Source of the DNA: Idiomarinaceae bacterium HL-53
Lineage (GTDB): Bacteria > Pseudomonadota > Gammaproteobacteria > Enterobacterales > Alteromonadaceae
Direction: 5' to 3'
NCBI GenBank assembly: GCA_001458075.1
Contig: LN899469.1
Location: forward strand, 2,144,659-2,208,658
Length of the DNA: 64,000 nucleotides
The notes below the pieces were generated by a model. That model did not search any database, was not told the origin of the DNA, and worked only from the letters and a program-made list of their open reading frames with translations. The position numbers were made by a program, and so were the translations under genes. Below are positions 14,224 to 24,733 of the stretch, piece by piece (positions within the stretch are counted from its first letter, which is position 1; the number at the start of each line of letters is the position of its first letter).

Positions 14224-14917
14224 TCAGCGCTTCCCAATCGTTTTCCTGCCAGTGAAACGACTGCTTCTCTTTTTGCGCAAGCCCTAACTCTTTTCTAAAT
14301 GAACGTAATAAACGCGCTATCTGTACTCTTTGCCAACTTGGTTGTGGGCGTCGTCGTGAACACCGATCAAAATCGATCAACCAGGGTTGCTGAGTTTCTT
14401 GTTGCCACAGAATATTCTTACAGTTCAAATCGACATGGCTAATACCTAAGTCGTGGAAACGTCGAAGCATGCGTCCAATCTTCTTCCAAACCGCAGTATC
14501 TAACCTTTGCGTTAGCAAAAGACGACCCAAATCAATGGCGTTTGGGATACGCTCAATAAGTAGATCCGCGCGATAAAACAAACCTACGCGCGCAACATGA
14601 GCGGCAACAGGAACAGGCACCGGTAAACCCTGCTCGTTCATCCACATTAACAACTGATACTCTCGAATAGCGCGTGTGAACCGCAATCCAACAAACAAGA
14701 ACTGATCGGCCAACACCTTGCCGGGTACTCCGCCACGGTAATAGTGTCGAAGTACCCATTCCTGACCAGATAATTCGCTCGGGGGGCTTACAAAATACAC
14801 TTTGTTTCTCCCACCCGAGGTCCCCGTTATGGCATGTTGGCTGTGCCAATAGCTCGATGTAAAAAGCTCGGCGTGAAGCTCTGGTATTTCAGTTTCGATA
14901 TGATGATAAACAAACAT
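14198..14917 (-). CDS. kdkA: 3-deoxy-D-manno-octulosonic acid kinase
   Basis: KdkA phosphorylates the Kdo residue of lipid A-core at O-4, at the cytoplasmic face of the inner membrane. The 239-residue protein has the kinase-like fold of the family: GGRNKVYFV glycine-rich start, VLRHYYRGG with a basic residue for ATP, the catalytic loop GISHVDLNCKNILW with D and N, and LIDFDRCSRR as the metal-binding aspartate segment. Length equals family members (236-240). It lies four bases after waaA, so Kdo transfer and Kdo phosphorylation are encoded by one unit. A single phosphorylated Kdo is usual in organisms carrying this gene. Confidence 0.92.
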   Translation of the reverse strand: MFVYHHIETEIPELHAELFTSSYWHSQHAITGTSGGRNKVYFVSPPSELSGQEWVLRHYYRGGVPGKVLADQFLFVGLRFTRAIREYQLLMWMNEQGLPVPVPVAAHVARVGLFYRADLLIERIPNAIDLGRLLLTQRLDTAVWKKIGRMLRRFHDLGISHVDLNCKNILWQQETQQPWLIDFDRCSRRRPQPSWQRVQIARLLRSFRKELGLAQKEKQSFHWQENDWEALITAYQKEE

Positions 14918-14921
14918 CTAA

Positions 14922-16220
14922 CTACGCTCCCCGACCCGCTGCACACTGATGCAATGCGGCAAGTGTTCGCGCTGTCGCCCCTCGATGTAAAGCAAACAGA
15001 CTCTTTGCTTGAACACCGATTCGTTGCGCTGTCTCAGTGGTTGTTAATAACCCAAGCAAAGTATCATGCAAACTCGCCTCGTCGCTCACCCAACGCACCG
15101 CTTGTTGTTTGTCTAGCTGCTGATACACTTCTTCAAAATTGAACACGTGACGACCCGATATGATCGGAATCCCAAAGGTCATAGGCTCTATCGGATTGTG
15201 GCCGCCACGAGGAATCAAGCTTCCTCCAACAAACGCGATTTCGGCAGCGCCGTACCATAATAATAACTCTCCCATGGTATCCACTAACAACACTTGAGTT
15301 GTATCTACGATGGGTCGCCCTGTACTTCGCTTAACGTATCTAAACCCTTTTGCTTCGATTAATTTTTCCACTTCTGCAAAACGCTCTTGATGGCGCGGCG
15401 CGATTACTAACAGCGCTTGCTTTCGAACTCGGCTTAATTTTTTGTAGGCGCTCAGTAGTAACGCTTCCTCGCCTTCATGTGTGCTGCCTGCGGTAATTAA
15501 CTGGCGATGGCTTAATAAGCTCTTTGTCTCTTCGATATCTGTGGCGAGTCCTGAGGGAATACTGATATCAAACTTGAGATTCCCGAGTACCTGAATACGA
15601 TTTAACTGAACGCCGAGGGTTTCAAACCTTGATCCATAACGTTCATTTTGTACTGCACACAAAGCGATACGCTGCCAAGTGGGTAACAAGAAGAAACTCA
15701 GTTTCTGATAACCACGAAAGGACTTCTCAGACAATCGAGCGTTAATCAGTGCAACGGGGACTCGGCGACGTTCTGCGCTCAACACAAGATTCGGCCAAAC
15801 TTCAGTTTCCATTAACACCACCACAGCTGGATCTACGCTATCTAAAAAGCGCTTCATACTACTCAATAAGTCGGTAGGTAAATAGGTGTGGTAAACCGCT
15901 TCACCAAAACTCTCTTGAATCATCTTTGAAGCGGTGGGGGTTGTACAGGTAATCCAAACCGGTGTCTCGCCCGCCACTAATTTATGCAGCAAGGGTTTGG
16001 CAGCTAGGAATTCACCTACGGACGCGCAATGAACGAGAAATGGGCGTCCTGATGGCGCTTTCGCACGAGCTTTTCTTTTCTTCACAAACCCAAAACGTTC
16101 ACGCCAGCGAGAACGATAATCAGGGTTCTGACTTCCTTGACGCCACATATTGAACAAAGCAATCGGCAAATAGAAACATAGAAGGAGACTATATCCGAGA
16201 CGAACTATCCTCTCGCGCAT
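14922..16220 (-). CDS. waaA: Kdo transferase WaaA (KdtA)
   Basis: A membrane-associated glycosyltransferase that adds Kdo from CMP-Kdo to lipid IVA. The 432-residue form begins MRERIVRLGYSLLLCFYLPI, one N-terminal membrane anchor. The GT-B fold shows FLVHCASVGEFLAAKPLL in the N-terminal domain, VLMETEVWPNLVL, LITAGSTHEGEEALLL, and the C-terminal IAFVGGSLIPRGGHNPIEP motif for nucleotide-sugar binding. GGAGAG precedes the ATG at 16220; the longer frame to 16259 has no such site. It is followed at once by kdkA. Whether it adds one or two Kdo units cannot be read from sequence, but the partner kinase suggests one. Confidence 0.94.
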   Translation of the reverse strand: MRERIVRLGYSLLLCFYLPIALFNMWRQGSQNPDYRSRWRERFGFVKKRKARAKAPSGRPFLVHCASVGEFLAAKPLLHKLVAGETPVWITCTTPTASKMIQESFGEAVYHTYLPTDLLSSMKRFLDSVDPAVVVLMETEVWPNLVLSAERRRVPVALINARLSEKSFRGYQKLSFFLLPTWQRIALCAVQNERYGSRFETLGVQLNRIQVLGNLKFDISIPSGLATDIEETKSLLSHRQLITAGSTHEGEEALLLSAYKKLSRVRKQALLVIAPRHQERFAEVEKLIEAKGFRYVKRSTGRPIVDTTQVLLVDTMGELLLWYGAAEIAFVGGSLIPRGGHNPIEPMTFGIPIISGRHVFNFEEVYQQLDKQQAVRWVSDEASLHDTLLGLLTTTETAQRIGVQAKSLFALHRGATARTLAALHQCAAGRGA

Positions 16221-16361
16221 GCAATTCTCTCCGTTATTTTTGAATGCGTAGTGTGCCAAAAAATGCTAACAATAGCCATGTAGAGAAGGTGCTCATGGCA
16301 CAGAATGACATCCGCTGATATAGTCACAAAAGAGCAATAAGAAGAAATTCGGGGAAATTTT

Positions 16362-17327
16362 GTGGAAAGTTTTACACAGCAAGCCCATGCAAGCCAATAT
16401 TTGAGTCAGTTAAACAGAATTACAGCCATTGGCGGCGGACACGGTTTAGGTCGACTCATGTCGACCTTAAGCTTTATGAAGCGCAAGCTCGTTGGGGTGG
16501 TCACTACCACCGACAATGGCGGTGCCACCGGCAAGCTCAGAGACAGTCATCAATGCATTGCCTGGGGCGATATTCGCAATTGCCTCTCACAGCTGGCAAG
16601 CCAACCGTTAGCAGCAGATTTGCTAAATTACCGATTTGCGCCAGGCACAACGCTCGAAGGCCATAACTTTGGCAATCTTTTACTTTATACACTCGACGAA
16701 TTGTCGGCTCGCCCGATTGATGGCATTCAATTACTGAGCCGATTATTGAAGGTGGGGAATAGAATTCTTCCGATGTCGGAAACACCCACAGATCTTGTTG
16801 CAGAAACGCTCGAAAATATGACTTGTTTTGGTGAGATACGTATTGATGCTCTCTCCCACATGCCGAAGAGTCTTAGCTTGAGCCCGAAAGTGAGCGCAAC
16901 GCCGGAAGTAATTGAACATATTCTGGCAAGTGAGCTAGTTATTTTAGGCCCGGGGAGTCTGCTGACTTCAGTGCTCCCGCCGCTGCTCGTCGAAGATATT
17001 CAGCGTGCAATCGCACAAACAAAAGCCTCTGTTATATTTGTTGATAATCTGCTTCCGGAGCAAAGCCCCGCAGGGCACTTGAGCTGTGCTGAGAGGCTTG
17101 CATTTGTTGAGCGTTTTATCGGCAATAATAGAGTAAATGCAGTAATTTCTAACGATTCCCGCAAGGGTCTTCAAATTCCCAAGATTGGCACAGTTAAAGC
17201 GGATATTGAAGCACCTCATCGCCATGAATCAAGTAGTTTACTCATAGCGCTCGCTAATGCACATCAACATACGAATCAACCGCAACAAGAATATTGGCCA
17301 CACGAGCCACAACGAGGATTAGCATGA
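16362..17327 (+). CDS. yvcK: YvcK/CofD-like gluconeogenesis factor
   Basis: A 321-residue protein of the YvcK family (CofD-like fold), which in other bacteria binds UDP-sugars and affects cell-wall and central metabolism. The N-terminal glycine motif ITAIGGGHGLGRLMSTL, the TTTDNGGATGKLRD stretch, WGDIRNCLSQLA, and LVILGPGSLLTSVLPPLL are all conserved. It starts with GTG at 16362, after a GGGG-containing purine run. The stop overlaps the start of the next gene by four bases (ATGA), which suggests coupled translation with the M14 peptidase. The biochemical role here is inferred from the family. Confidence 0.87.
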   Translation: MESFTQQAHASQYLSQLNRITAIGGGHGLGRLMSTLSFMKRKLVGVVTTTDNGGATGKLRDSHQCIAWGDIRNCLSQLASQPLAADLLNYRFAPGTTLEGHNFGNLLLYTLDELSARPIDGIQLLSRLLKVGNRILPMSETPTDLVAETLENMTCFGEIRIDALSHMPKSLSLSPKVSATPEVIEHILASELVILGPGSLLTSVLPPLLVEDIQRAIAQTKASVIFVDNLLPEQSPAGHLSCAERLAFVERFIGNNRVNAVISNDSRKGLQIPKIGTVKADIEAPHRHESSSLLIALANAHQHTNQPQQEYWPHEPQRGLA

Positions 17328-20026
17328 AACAGAAAGGTCTTTCTTTGGGAATTGCCCTGGCACTAGGTGTTGCTTCTTTCAGTCTTCCAATGTCGAATGC
17401 CGCAGCAGAGCCAGTTGTACCAGAATGGCGCGCGGCCCAAACATATAAAGCCAGCGTTCCCACCATAGAACAAGTGCTTGGCTACCCTGCAGGAAGTCGA
17501 ATTTCTTCGCCGCAAGCGATTGAGGAATATTTCCAAGCGCTCGCAAGTGCTTTTCCAAATCAAGTCGTCATACGCGAGTACGCCAAAAGTTGGGAAGGTC
17601 GTTCCCTGTTCTCTGTCGCGATTGGTAGTGAAGAAAATATTAGAAAACTAGCAGAAATTGAAGCGAATATGCGCGCACTCGCAGATCCACGCGTTACTAG
17701 CGAGCGCCAAGCAGAAGCGATCAGCGCATCACAACCTTCCTCTATTTGGATTGCGAGCTCTGTACACGGCAATGAAATCTCGCCTGCAGAATCTGCCATG
17801 GTCACAGCTTACCACCTCCTCGCAGATACGTCTGAGAGCACTCAAGAGCTTCTCGCCGATACCGTGGTTTATTTCGATCCGATGCAAAACCCAGATGGTC
17901 GTGCGCGGTTTGTTTCACGCTATTATGCAACCATCGGTCTTGAGGCCTCTGCAGACCGGATCAGTGCAGAGCACAATGAACCTTGGCCGAATGGGCGCAC
18001 AAATCACTATTTATTCGACATGAACAGAGACTGGATCGCACTGACTCAACCTGAGACACAGGGCCGGATAGCAGCGCATTTACAATCATACCCACTTATA
18101 TTTGTTGATTCACACGAAATGGGCGGTGATCTAGGCTACTACTTCACCCCTGAAGCACATCCTTTCAACCCGTTCATTACAGCGACCCAGCGGGAAGGAC
18201 TCAATTGGGTTGGCGAACATAATGCCGAGCGCTTCGACGAATACGGATTCCATTATTTTACTCGTGAAATCTTTGATGCTTTTTATCCAGGTTACGGTGC
18301 TAGTTGGCCGCTATATCATGGGTCGTTAGCCATGACTTATGAAGTAGGCTCAGCGAGGGGGCATCACTTTCGCACTGAAGACGGCGAAATAAAGACTTAC
18401 GCGAATACAGTGCAGCAGAACTTTGTTGCTTATATGGCGACTATCGAGACCGCCAGTCGTCAACGCGAAGCACTCCTAAATCGCTTCTATGAGTACCGTC
18501 AACTTGCGATCGAAGACGGTTCAGAGCGAGAGAACCGCAGTTTCATTTTCGCCAACCAGCGCGATCATGCGGGTCATCAGAAGCTCATGAGCATACTTTC
18601 AGAGCAAGGTATCGAAGTGCAGCGAGCACAAGGCGATTTCCGTGCTTGCGGTGAACGTTATCAAGAAGGCGCGTTTATTATCGATTCAGCACAGCCTAGT
18701 TACCGCTTAATTCGCACACTACTGGATCGCGAAGTTCCTATGGACGCTGATTTTCTAGCAGAGCAAGAACGCTTACGAGCCAATAACTTGCCTGATCAAA
18801 TCTATGACGTAACCGCTTGGTCACTTCCCCTTCTGTTTAACCTAGACATGGATGTGTGTACCAGTCTACCGCGTGTCGATCTTGTTACTTTTACCCCTGA
18901 TCGCATTGCGAGCGGAGAACTACATGGCACGACCAGCGACTTTGGTTACGCCGTTGCTTGGGGTGATATGAATGCAACACGCTTCCTGACGGCTGCCTTA
19001 CGCAGCGGTATTGTGTTGAAAAGTAGTGATTTGAAGTTCACCACAAAAGACGGTAAAGAGTACCCCGCGGGTAGCTTAATTATCCCACGCGCGGACAACT
19101 CATCAGAATTGGAGACGCAACTCGCGACGCTCGCTGAATCAACAGGTGCACATGTCTACCCACTCACTAGCAGCTTCATGCAATCGGGTCCCAATCCTGG
19201 CTCTGCAAATGTGCAAACCATGCATGCGCCCAACATTGCAATGCTCTGGGATGAACCTACGAGTGTTCTGAGTGCAGGTTCAACACGCTTTATTATTGAA
19301 CGTGAATTCAATTATCCAGTAACGGCTGTTCGTGCGGAGCAAATGCGCTCGGCAAACCTCTCGAATTATCAAGTTATTATTCTTCCAGGCTCTGGTTGGG
19401 GTGGTTATGAAAGCGCATTGGGTAATTCAGGTCGAGAGAATTTGCGTGAGTGGGTAAACAACGGCGGTGTGCTTATTACGCTAGGCAACGCCACGCGATT
19501 CGCGATAGGTGGTGACTCACCACTACTGAATAGCGTTTTAGAGAAGAAAGCGCAGGTCAGTGAAATCGCCGATATCCCGGCCGATGGCCACGTTGACGGT
19601 GTGATTATTGAAGATACCGATGAGCACCAACGCTACATTGGCAATCCAAACGCCTCGCCAGACTGGGTATCAGGGGTGATTGTGAAAGCAAATGTTGATC
19701 AAGAGCATTGGTTAACAGCTGGAATCGCGAGCACACTACACAGTATGTTTATTGGTACCGATATCTATCGTCCACTACGTATTAACCATGGTCGTAACGT
19801 AGTGAATATGGCCAGCAAGGAAGAAGTGCTGGCAAGTGGCTACCTGTGGCAAGAGAATCATGAACAGATCGCACACAAACCCTTGCTAATGATAGAGGAG
19901 TCAGGTCGTGGCATGGTGATTAGCTTCACCCAAGAGCCCAACTATCGCGCCTACGTTGAAGGGATGCATGTGCTGTTTGCGAATGCAATCTATCGTGGCG
20001 CAGCACACGCGCAACCGCTCCGATAA
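17324..20026 (+). CDS. secreted M14 family metallocarboxypeptidase
   Basis: A 900-residue exported zinc peptidase. The signal peptide is MKQKGLSLGIALALGVASFS, ending near NAAAEP. The M14 catalytic domain fills about residues 40-350: zinc ligands are in SSVHGNEISPAE (H and E) and FVDSHEMGGD (H), and the arginine-asparagine substrate-binding segment is DMNRDW. The C-terminal half includes a ThuA/class I glutamine-amidotransferase-like region (QVIILPGSGWGGYE, GGVLITLGNATRF), as in other large M14 proteins. The ATG at 17324 overlaps the yvcK stop. It is probably periplasmic or released, for peptide scavenging. Confidence 0.85.
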   Translation: MKQKGLSLGIALALGVASFSLPMSNAAAEPVVPEWRAAQTYKASVPTIEQVLGYPAGSRISSPQAIEEYFQALASAFPNQVVIREYAKSWEGRSLFSVAIGSEENIRKLAEIEANMRALADPRVTSERQAEAISASQPSSIWIASSVHGNEISPAESAMVTAYHLLADTSESTQELLADTVVYFDPMQNPDGRARFVSRYYATIGLEASADRISAEHNEPWPNGRTNHYLFDMNRDWIALTQPETQGRIAAHLQSYPLIFVDSHEMGGDLGYYFTPEAHPFNPFITATQREGLNWVGEHNAERFDEYGFHYFTREIFDAFYPGYGASWPLYHGSLAMTYEVGSARGHHFRTEDGEIKTYANTVQQNFVAYMATIETASRQREALLNRFYEYRQLAIEDGSERENRSFIFANQRDHAGHQKLMSILSEQGIEVQRAQGDFRACGERYQEGAFIIDSAQPSYRLIRTLLDREVPMDADFLAEQERLRANNLPDQIYDVTAWSLPLLFNLDMDVCTSLPRVDLVTFTPDRIASGELHGTTSDFGYAVAWGDMNATRFLTAALRSGIVLKSSDLKFTTKDGKEYPAGSLIIPRADNSSELETQLATLAESTGAHVYPLTSSFMQSGPNPGSANVQTMHAPNIAMLWDEPTSVLSAGSTRFIIEREFNYPVTAVRAEQMRSANLSNYQVIILPGSGWGGYESALGNSGRENLREWVNNGGVLITLGNATRFAIGGDSPLLNSVLEKKAQVSEIADIPADGHVDGVIIEDTDEHQRYIGNPNASPDWVSGVIVKANVDQEHWLTAGIASTLHSMFIGTDIYRPLRINHGRNVVNMASKEEVLASGYLWQENHEQIAHKPLLMIEESGRGMVISFTQEPNYRAYVEGMHVLFANAIYRGAAHAQPLR

Positions 20027-20039
20027 TCGGAGCGGTTTC
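20015..20039 (+). terminator. terminator after the M14 peptidase gene
   Basis: CCGCTCCG (20015-20022) pairs with CGGAGCGG (20028-20035) around a five-base loop, followed by TTTC. The hairpin overlaps the stop codon. The T-run is short, but the stem is very stable. Confidence 0.65.
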
Positions 20040-20049
20040 TCAACACTCG

Positions 20050-20640
20050 TTATTGCTCATCATCGTTCGCAATTCGGCTTGCAGTCGCGCCCCTCTGCCC
20101 TTTGTACTTGGCATCAACGCGCTGACTGTAGGGCCGTTCGCACGGTTCTGACAGTACCTCAAAACTGAGTGCACCTATTTTCATGAGAGGTTTCAACGCC
20201 AACGGTAATTTACCACCGTTATAAAACTCTAAGACAATTTGTCCAGACCAACCGGGATCAATGCGATGCGCGGTCACGTGAACCATCAAGCCTAAACGCG
20301 CAAGAGAAGAGCGACCATCTAACCACCCTACAATGTGCGAAGGTAAGGTAACGGCCTCATGAGTCACTGCTAAGGCAAATTCTCCAGGGTGAATAAAGAA
20401 AGGATCATCAGGCCCAAGTAGAATCTCATCACTCATAACCCGTTGAATAGCTTTATCTATTTCCTCACGTGGACCACTCAAATCGATATAGGGCGCAGCA
20501 TGATCTTGTATGACTCGAAAACTATTCCCCAGATGAATATCAACGGTTACTCCGGAGATATTCTTGACATCGGGTGCGGGTTCTATCGCAATAATTTGCT
20601 CGGCTAAATATTCTTCAATCTGTCGATCCGTCAAGCGCAT
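20050..20640 (-). CDS. dcd: dCTP deaminase
   Basis: Converts dCTP to dUTP and ammonia for thymidylate synthesis, as a cytosolic trimer. The 196-residue form begins [15 protein letters not shown]. Motifs include [30 protein letters not shown], and the catalytic segment [17 protein letters not shown] with the essential glutamate. Length is near the E. coli enzyme (193). The ATG at 20640 overlaps the mrp stop by one base (TAATG), so dcd is coupled to mrp; this mrp-dcd order is common in gammaproteobacteria. An upstream ATG at 20679 would lie inside mrp and adds non-conserved residues. Confidence 0.95.
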   Translation of the reverse strand: MRLTDRQIEEYLAEQIIAIEPAPDVKNISGVTVDIHLGNSFRVIQDHAAPYIDLSGPREEIDKAIQRVMSDEILLGPDDPFFIHPGEFALAVTHEAVTLPSHIVGWLDGRSSLARLGLMVHVTAHRIDPGWSGQIVLEFYNGGKLPLALKPLMKIGALSFEVLSEPCERPYSQRVDAKYKGQRGATASRIANDDEQ

Positions 20641-21680
20641 TAGTTCATTTCCTCTGCGTTTGCACTGCTCAATAACCAAGCGTTTGCGACCAAGCGCGAC
20701 GCGGTCTCTCGAAAGTAATCGTGAACTGGATCCTCAGGTTTATGCACCAAACTGGGCTTCCCCGCGTCGAAACAGGCGCGAACCCATGAATTCAAAGGCC
20801 ACTCTCCTAGTAGGGGAATACAATGTTTGGCAGCAAGCCTGTTGCCGCCCCCTTCACCAAAAATAAAATCCTTGTTACCGCAACCCGAGCACTGATAAAA
20901 ACTCATGTTTTCTAAGACACCAAACACCGGTACATCCACTTTATTAAACATTGAAATGGCCTTCCGTGCATCAGCTAAGGCTACTTCTTGCGGCGTAGTC
21001 ACCACGAGCGCGCCTGTAACTGGCAACTTTTGCGCGAGTGTTAGCTGAATATCACCGGTTCCTGGAGGCAGATCGACCAGCAAATAGTCGAGTTGAGGCC
21101 AACGTGTATCGAAACACAACTGCTCAAGTGCTCTGCTTGCCATCGGCCCGCGCCAAACGGTCGCATCATCTGGAGCCGTTAAATATCCTAACGAGTTAAT
21201 TGCCACACCATAACGTAATACTGGATTCATTTTACGTGTTTGCGGCTGGTCTGGAGATTCTTCCACCATGTCATCTTCTGGTTCTGCGGCGCCGAACAAA
21301 GTTGGCATAGAGGGACCAAATATATCCGCATCAAGAATTCCAACACGAGCCCCACGCTCAGCAAGTGCAAGGGCTAAGCTAGCGGTGACTGAGCTCTTCC
21401 CTACCCCTCCTTTTCCTGAGGCAATGGCAATCACGTTTCGTGCGGAAACTGCCTTTCTGTCGGCATTCCGAGGCAAGGTTTCCACTTGAAAACTCACATT
21501 CCATGAGTAACGAGACAATGTTGTATCGGCGGCAATCAATGCTTCAGCCTCTGTAACCGCCGGAAAAGGCAATACTAACTTTATAAGGTTTTGTTCTGGA
21601 TGCAGCCAAGCGGTTGCAAAGCCATTCGGAAACACATCACTACGTAAGGCTTTCGCGGCTTGAATAATCTCTAAATTCAT
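20640..21680 (-). CDS. mrp: Fe-S cluster carrier ATPase Mrp (ApbC)
   Basis: A P-loop ATPase that carries and transfers iron-sulfur clusters in the cytosol. The 346-residue form starts [17 protein letters not shown] short N-terminal MIP18-like domain (residues 1-85) precedes the deviant Walker [17 protein letters not shown], the switch segment [14 protein letters not shown], and the cluster-binding pair CSGC in [23 protein letters not shown] precedes the ATG at 21680. It is divergent from metG, the usual neighbour, with a 198-bp gap that must hold both promoters, and is coupled to dcd downstream. Confidence 0.94.
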   Translation of the reverse strand: MNLEIIQAAKALRSDVFPNGFATAWLHPEQNLIKLVLPFPAVTEAEALIAADTTLSRYSWNVSFQVETLPRNADRKAVSARNVIAIASGKGGVGKSSVTASLALALAERGARVGILDADIFGPSMPTLFGAAEPEDDMVEESPDQPQTRKMNPVLRYGVAINSLGYLTAPDDATVWRGPMASRALEQLCFDTRWPQLDYLLVDLPPGTGDIQLTLAQKLPVTGALVVTTPQEVALADARKAISMFNKVDVPVFGVLENMSFYQCSGCGNKDFIFGEGGGNRLAAKHCIPLLGEWPLNSWVRACFDAGKPSLVHKPEDPVHDYFRETASRLVANAWLLSSANAEEMN

Positions 21681-21878
21681 AGGGTCCTTGCGGAAACGCT
21701 CCAATAATCGCCTGAACACACTTCAGATTCCTTCGTTTGAGCACTGAAATACGGATGAAAATGCGCATAATTTTAGGTACTATGGCACCCTCGGTACAGG
21801 GTACTTAAAAGCGCTGATATACGCAAGGCGTCCTATGAATACAACAAGCAATCGCACAATGGTTGAGTGAGAAATTGA

Positions 21879-23903
21879 ATGACAGAAAGTAAACGCGATA
21901 TTCTAGTAACCAATGCACTGCCTTATGCCAATGGCCCCATACATATAGGTCACCTTCTTGGCTACATTCAAGCCGATATCTGGGTGCGTTTTCAGCGGCT
22001 TCGCGGTCATCATTGCCATTTCGTTTGTGCTGACGATGCGCATGGAACCCCCATTATGCTCAAAGCAAATGAGCTTGGCATCTCACCTGAAGCAATGATT
22101 GCAGACATGAATATTGCACACCAAGCTGATTTCAAAGCCTTTGGTGTCTCATTCGACCATTATCACTCAACGCATAGTGATGAGAACCGTGAATTAGCAG
22201 AGCTTATTTACACTCGGCTACGTGATAACGGCTTCATTCAAACGCGCGTGATCGAGCAGTTGTTCGACCCAGAGCGCGAAATGTTCCTTCCCGACCGTTT
22301 TGTGAAAGGAACGTGCCCAGAATGCAAAGCGGAAGATCAGTATGGTGATAATTGTGACGTATGCGGCGCAACTTATGCACCGACCGATTTAATTGACCCT
22401 AAATCCGCAGTGTCTGGTGCTACGCCCGTCATTCGTGAATCTGAGCATTACTTTTTTGACTTGCCCGCATTTGAAGACATGTTAAAAGCTTGGACTCGGT
22501 CAGGCTCTTTACAACCTGAAATGGCAAACAAACTCAATGAATGGTTTGAGCAAGGTTTACAACAATGGGATATCAGCCGCGATGCCCCCTATTTTGGCTT
22601 TGAGATACCGGATGCTCCGGGCAAATATTTCTATGTTTGGCTAGACGCTCCCATTGGATACATGAGCTCGTTTAAAGCCTTCGCAGCGCTTCAGCCAGAG
22701 ATATCTTTCGATCATTTTTGGCAAGAAAATAGTACTGCCGAGGTCTACCATTTTATCGGCAAAGATATTATCTACTTCCACAGCCTGTTCTGGCCTGCCA
22801 TGCTGAAAGGCGCGCAGTTCCGGCAACCAACGAACGTGTGGGCACATGGGTTCATTACCGTAAACGGCAAGAAGATGTCAAAATCTAAAGGTACGTTCAT
22901 CATGGCACGTACGTTTTTAGAGCATCTCGACCCTGAAGCACTCCGTTATTACTTTGCGGCGAAATTGAGTAGCCGCATTGACGACTTAGACTTGAATCTT
23001 ACCGATTTTGTACAACGCGTGAATTCCGACTTGGTGGGCAAGGTTGTCAACATCGCGAGTCGATGCGCTGGATTTATTACCAAGAAGTTCGCCGGAAAAC
23101 TCTCTGCAAATATAGAGGCCCCCGATCTCCTTGCCGAGTTTCAAGGTGCCGAAAAACTGATTGCCGAAGCCTATGAAGCACGTGATTTTGGCAAAGCAAT
23201 GCGTGAAATTATGCGTTTAGCAGATCGCGCCAACGAGTACATTGCAGACAAAGAGCCATGGCAACTTGCGAAACATGAGTCAGCATCGCAGCAAGTCCAA
23301 GACATCTGTTCCATGGGTATCCATTTATTTAGGCTGCTCATGATTTACTTGAAACCCGTGGTTCCTGAACTCACCCAAAAAGCCGAAGCATTCTTAAATG
23401 ATGAGTTCAATTGGGAAAGCATTCAACGCGTGCTTACCACCCATGAAATTAATAAGTTCAGTGCATTAATGCAGCGTATTGAGCCTGAAAAAGTGGACGC
23501 GATGCTTGCTGCATCGAAAACCGTTAGCCCGGCGGCTAAGAAAGAGGAAAAGACATTGAGTGAAGCTATTGCCCCAGAGATCGAATTTGAAGATTTCGCA
23601 AAAATTGATTTACGAGTCGCTCTCATTGTGAATGCTGAACATGTAGAAGGTGCTGATAAGCTCTTAAAACTTACGCTCGATATCGGTGAAGAGAGCACGC
23701 GTCAGGTATTTGCTGGGATCAAATCGGCGTATCCACCAGAACAACTTATTGGACAACATACAGTCATGGTCGCAAATCTGAAGGCTCGAAAAATGCGCTT
23801 TGGCTTGTCTGAAGGAATGGTACTGGCCGCGGGACCGGGCGGCAGTGAACTGTATATACTTAACCCGCACGAGGGAGCACAACCGGGAATGCGAGTTAAG
23901 TAA
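21879..23903 (+). CDS. metG: methionyl-tRNA synthetase
   Basis: Charges tRNA-Met in the cytosol. The 674-residue class I synthetase has the HIGH motif in [14 protein letters not shown] (residues 22-25), a four-cysteine zinc knuckle ([20 protein letters not shown], about residues 146-165), the KMSKS loop ([10 protein letters not shown], near 332) and a C-terminal tRNA-binding domain from about residue 570 ([21 protein letters not shown]). Length and order match the long, dimeric E. coli form. A purine stretch, GAGTGAGAAA, precedes the ATG. It is divergent from mrp and ends in a strong terminator. Confidence 0.97.
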   Translation: MTESKRDILVTNALPYANGPIHIGHLLGYIQADIWVRFQRLRGHHCHFVCADDAHGTPIMLKANELGISPEAMIADMNIAHQADFKAFGVSFDHYHSTHSDENRELAELIYTRLRDNGFIQTRVIEQLFDPEREMFLPDRFVKGTCPECKAEDQYGDNCDVCGATYAPTDLIDPKSAVSGATPVIRESEHYFFDLPAFEDMLKAWTRSGSLQPEMANKLNEWFEQGLQQWDISRDAPYFGFEIPDAPGKYFYVWLDAPIGYMSSFKAFAALQPEISFDHFWQENSTAEVYHFIGKDIIYFHSLFWPAMLKGAQFRQPTNVWAHGFITVNGKKMSKSKGTFIMARTFLEHLDPEALRYYFAAKLSSRIDDLDLNLTDFVQRVNSDLVGKVVNIASRCAGFITKKFAGKLSANIEAPDLLAEFQGAEKLIAEAYEARDFGKAMREIMRLADRANEYIADKEPWQLAKHESASQQVQDICSMGIHLFRLLMIYLKPVVPELTQKAEAFLNDEFNWESIQRVLTTHEINKFSALMQRIEPEKVDAMLAASKTVSPAAKKEEKTLSEAIAPEIEFEDFAKIDLRVALIVNAEHVEGADKLLKLTLDIGEESTRQVFAGIKSAYPPEQLIGQHTVMVANLKARKMRFGLSEGMVLAAGPGGSELYILNPHEGAQPGMRVK

Positions 23904-23910
23904 TTCAATC

Positions 23911-23940
23911 AAAGAGCTGCTTCGGCAGCTCTTTTTTATT
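23911..23940 (+). terminator. rho-independent terminator of metG
   Basis: AGAGCTGC, a TTCG tetraloop and GCAGCTCT (23913-23932) are followed by TTTTTATT. The stable tetraloop and T-run make this a very clear terminator. It overlaps the last codons of the convergent PilZ gene. Confidence 0.93.
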
Positions 23941-24229
23941 GCAGAATCTCTATAATTTTCCCACCCATCTCGTAATAACCTGTTTCGCGCTCATAGTCGC
24001 TTCGAACTACGTTTACACGTGCCTCAAGTGGCGGTAAAACACCACCTGCCGAAATTGATATTTGCACTTCCTGCCCTATCACAAATTCATGCTTCGAAGC
24101 GAAAGCTAAGCCCGTTGCACTTAAATCTCTACAAACTCCATCCTCTGGCTCTTTGCCGTCAACAAGAATGCGAATAGGTACCTCTATCTGCATACGACGA
24201 AAGTCTCGTTTATCATCTTGTGTGATCAT
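23936..24229 (-). CDS. PilZ domain protein (c-di-GMP binding)
   Basis: A 97-residue single PilZ domain. The c-di-GMP binding residues are present: RDFRR in the N-terminal loop (residues 8-12) and DLSATGLAF for the second motif (D-x-S-x-x-G type). It is expected to be a cytosolic receptor that changes partner binding on c-di-GMP, with motility or surface-growth outputs known for the family. GAGGAGAAAGC precedes the ATG at 24229; an upstream ATG at 24256 lacks this. No functional partner is adjacent. The last codons overlap the metG terminator. Confidence 0.85.
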   Translation of the reverse strand: MITQDDKRDFRRMQIEVPIRILVDGKEPEDGVCRDLSATGLAFASKHEFVIGQEVQISISAGGVLPPLEARVNVVRSDYERETGYYEMGGKIIEILQ

Positions 24230-24410
24230 GCTTTCTCCTCGAGTGATATCTCGCACTGAATCGTTTCGCTCAACACTGCACTAGTTATATCGGAGTCGTT
24301 GTCAGGGGTCAAAGGCTCGAAAAAAAATTTACAACTTTTAGTTAAGCCATTCGTGCGGCGGTCGATACAAAGTGAGCATAAGATGTATAAAATGACGAGA
24401 GGAAAGCCTT

Positions 24411-24722
24411 ATGGTGCGAGCCAAATTTTCGATTGGCCAGGTGGTAACCCATAGTCTGTACGGATACCGGGGGGTCATTATTGACGCAGACCCACAGTTC
24501 TCATTATCATCTGATTGGTATGAACGCATGGCGCAGTCTCGACCTGATAAAGAACAGCCGTGGTATCACATACTAGTGAACAATTCGAACATTCAAACCT
24601 ATGTTGCAGAGAAAAGTTTGAACGCAGACTATCGAGACGTCGCCATTCAGCATCCCAAAATCGAGAGCCATTTTAGAAGCTTAGATAACGGCAGTTACGA
24701 GCGACAAGAGGCCCTAAATTAG
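24411..24722 (+). CDS. hspQ: heat-shock protein HspQ
   Basis: A 103-residue member of the HspQ (YccV-like) family; in enteric bacteria HspQ binds hemimethylated DNA and modulates the Lon protease. The conserved part is AKFSIGQVVTHSLYGYRGVI, then IDADPQFSL and PWYHILVNN, covering almost the whole protein. GAGAGGAAA precedes the ATG. It lies 11 bases before the HIT gene and is likely cotranscribed with it. A TATAAA at 24386-24391 could be a -10, but I see no clear sigma-70 or heat-shock -35. Confidence 0.9.
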   Translation: MVRAKFSIGQVVTHSLYGYRGVIIDADPQFSLSSDWYERMAQSRPDKEQPWYHILVNNSNIQTYVAEKSLNADYRDVAIQHPKIESHFRSLDNGSYERQEALN

Positions 24723-24733
24723 GAATTTACGAC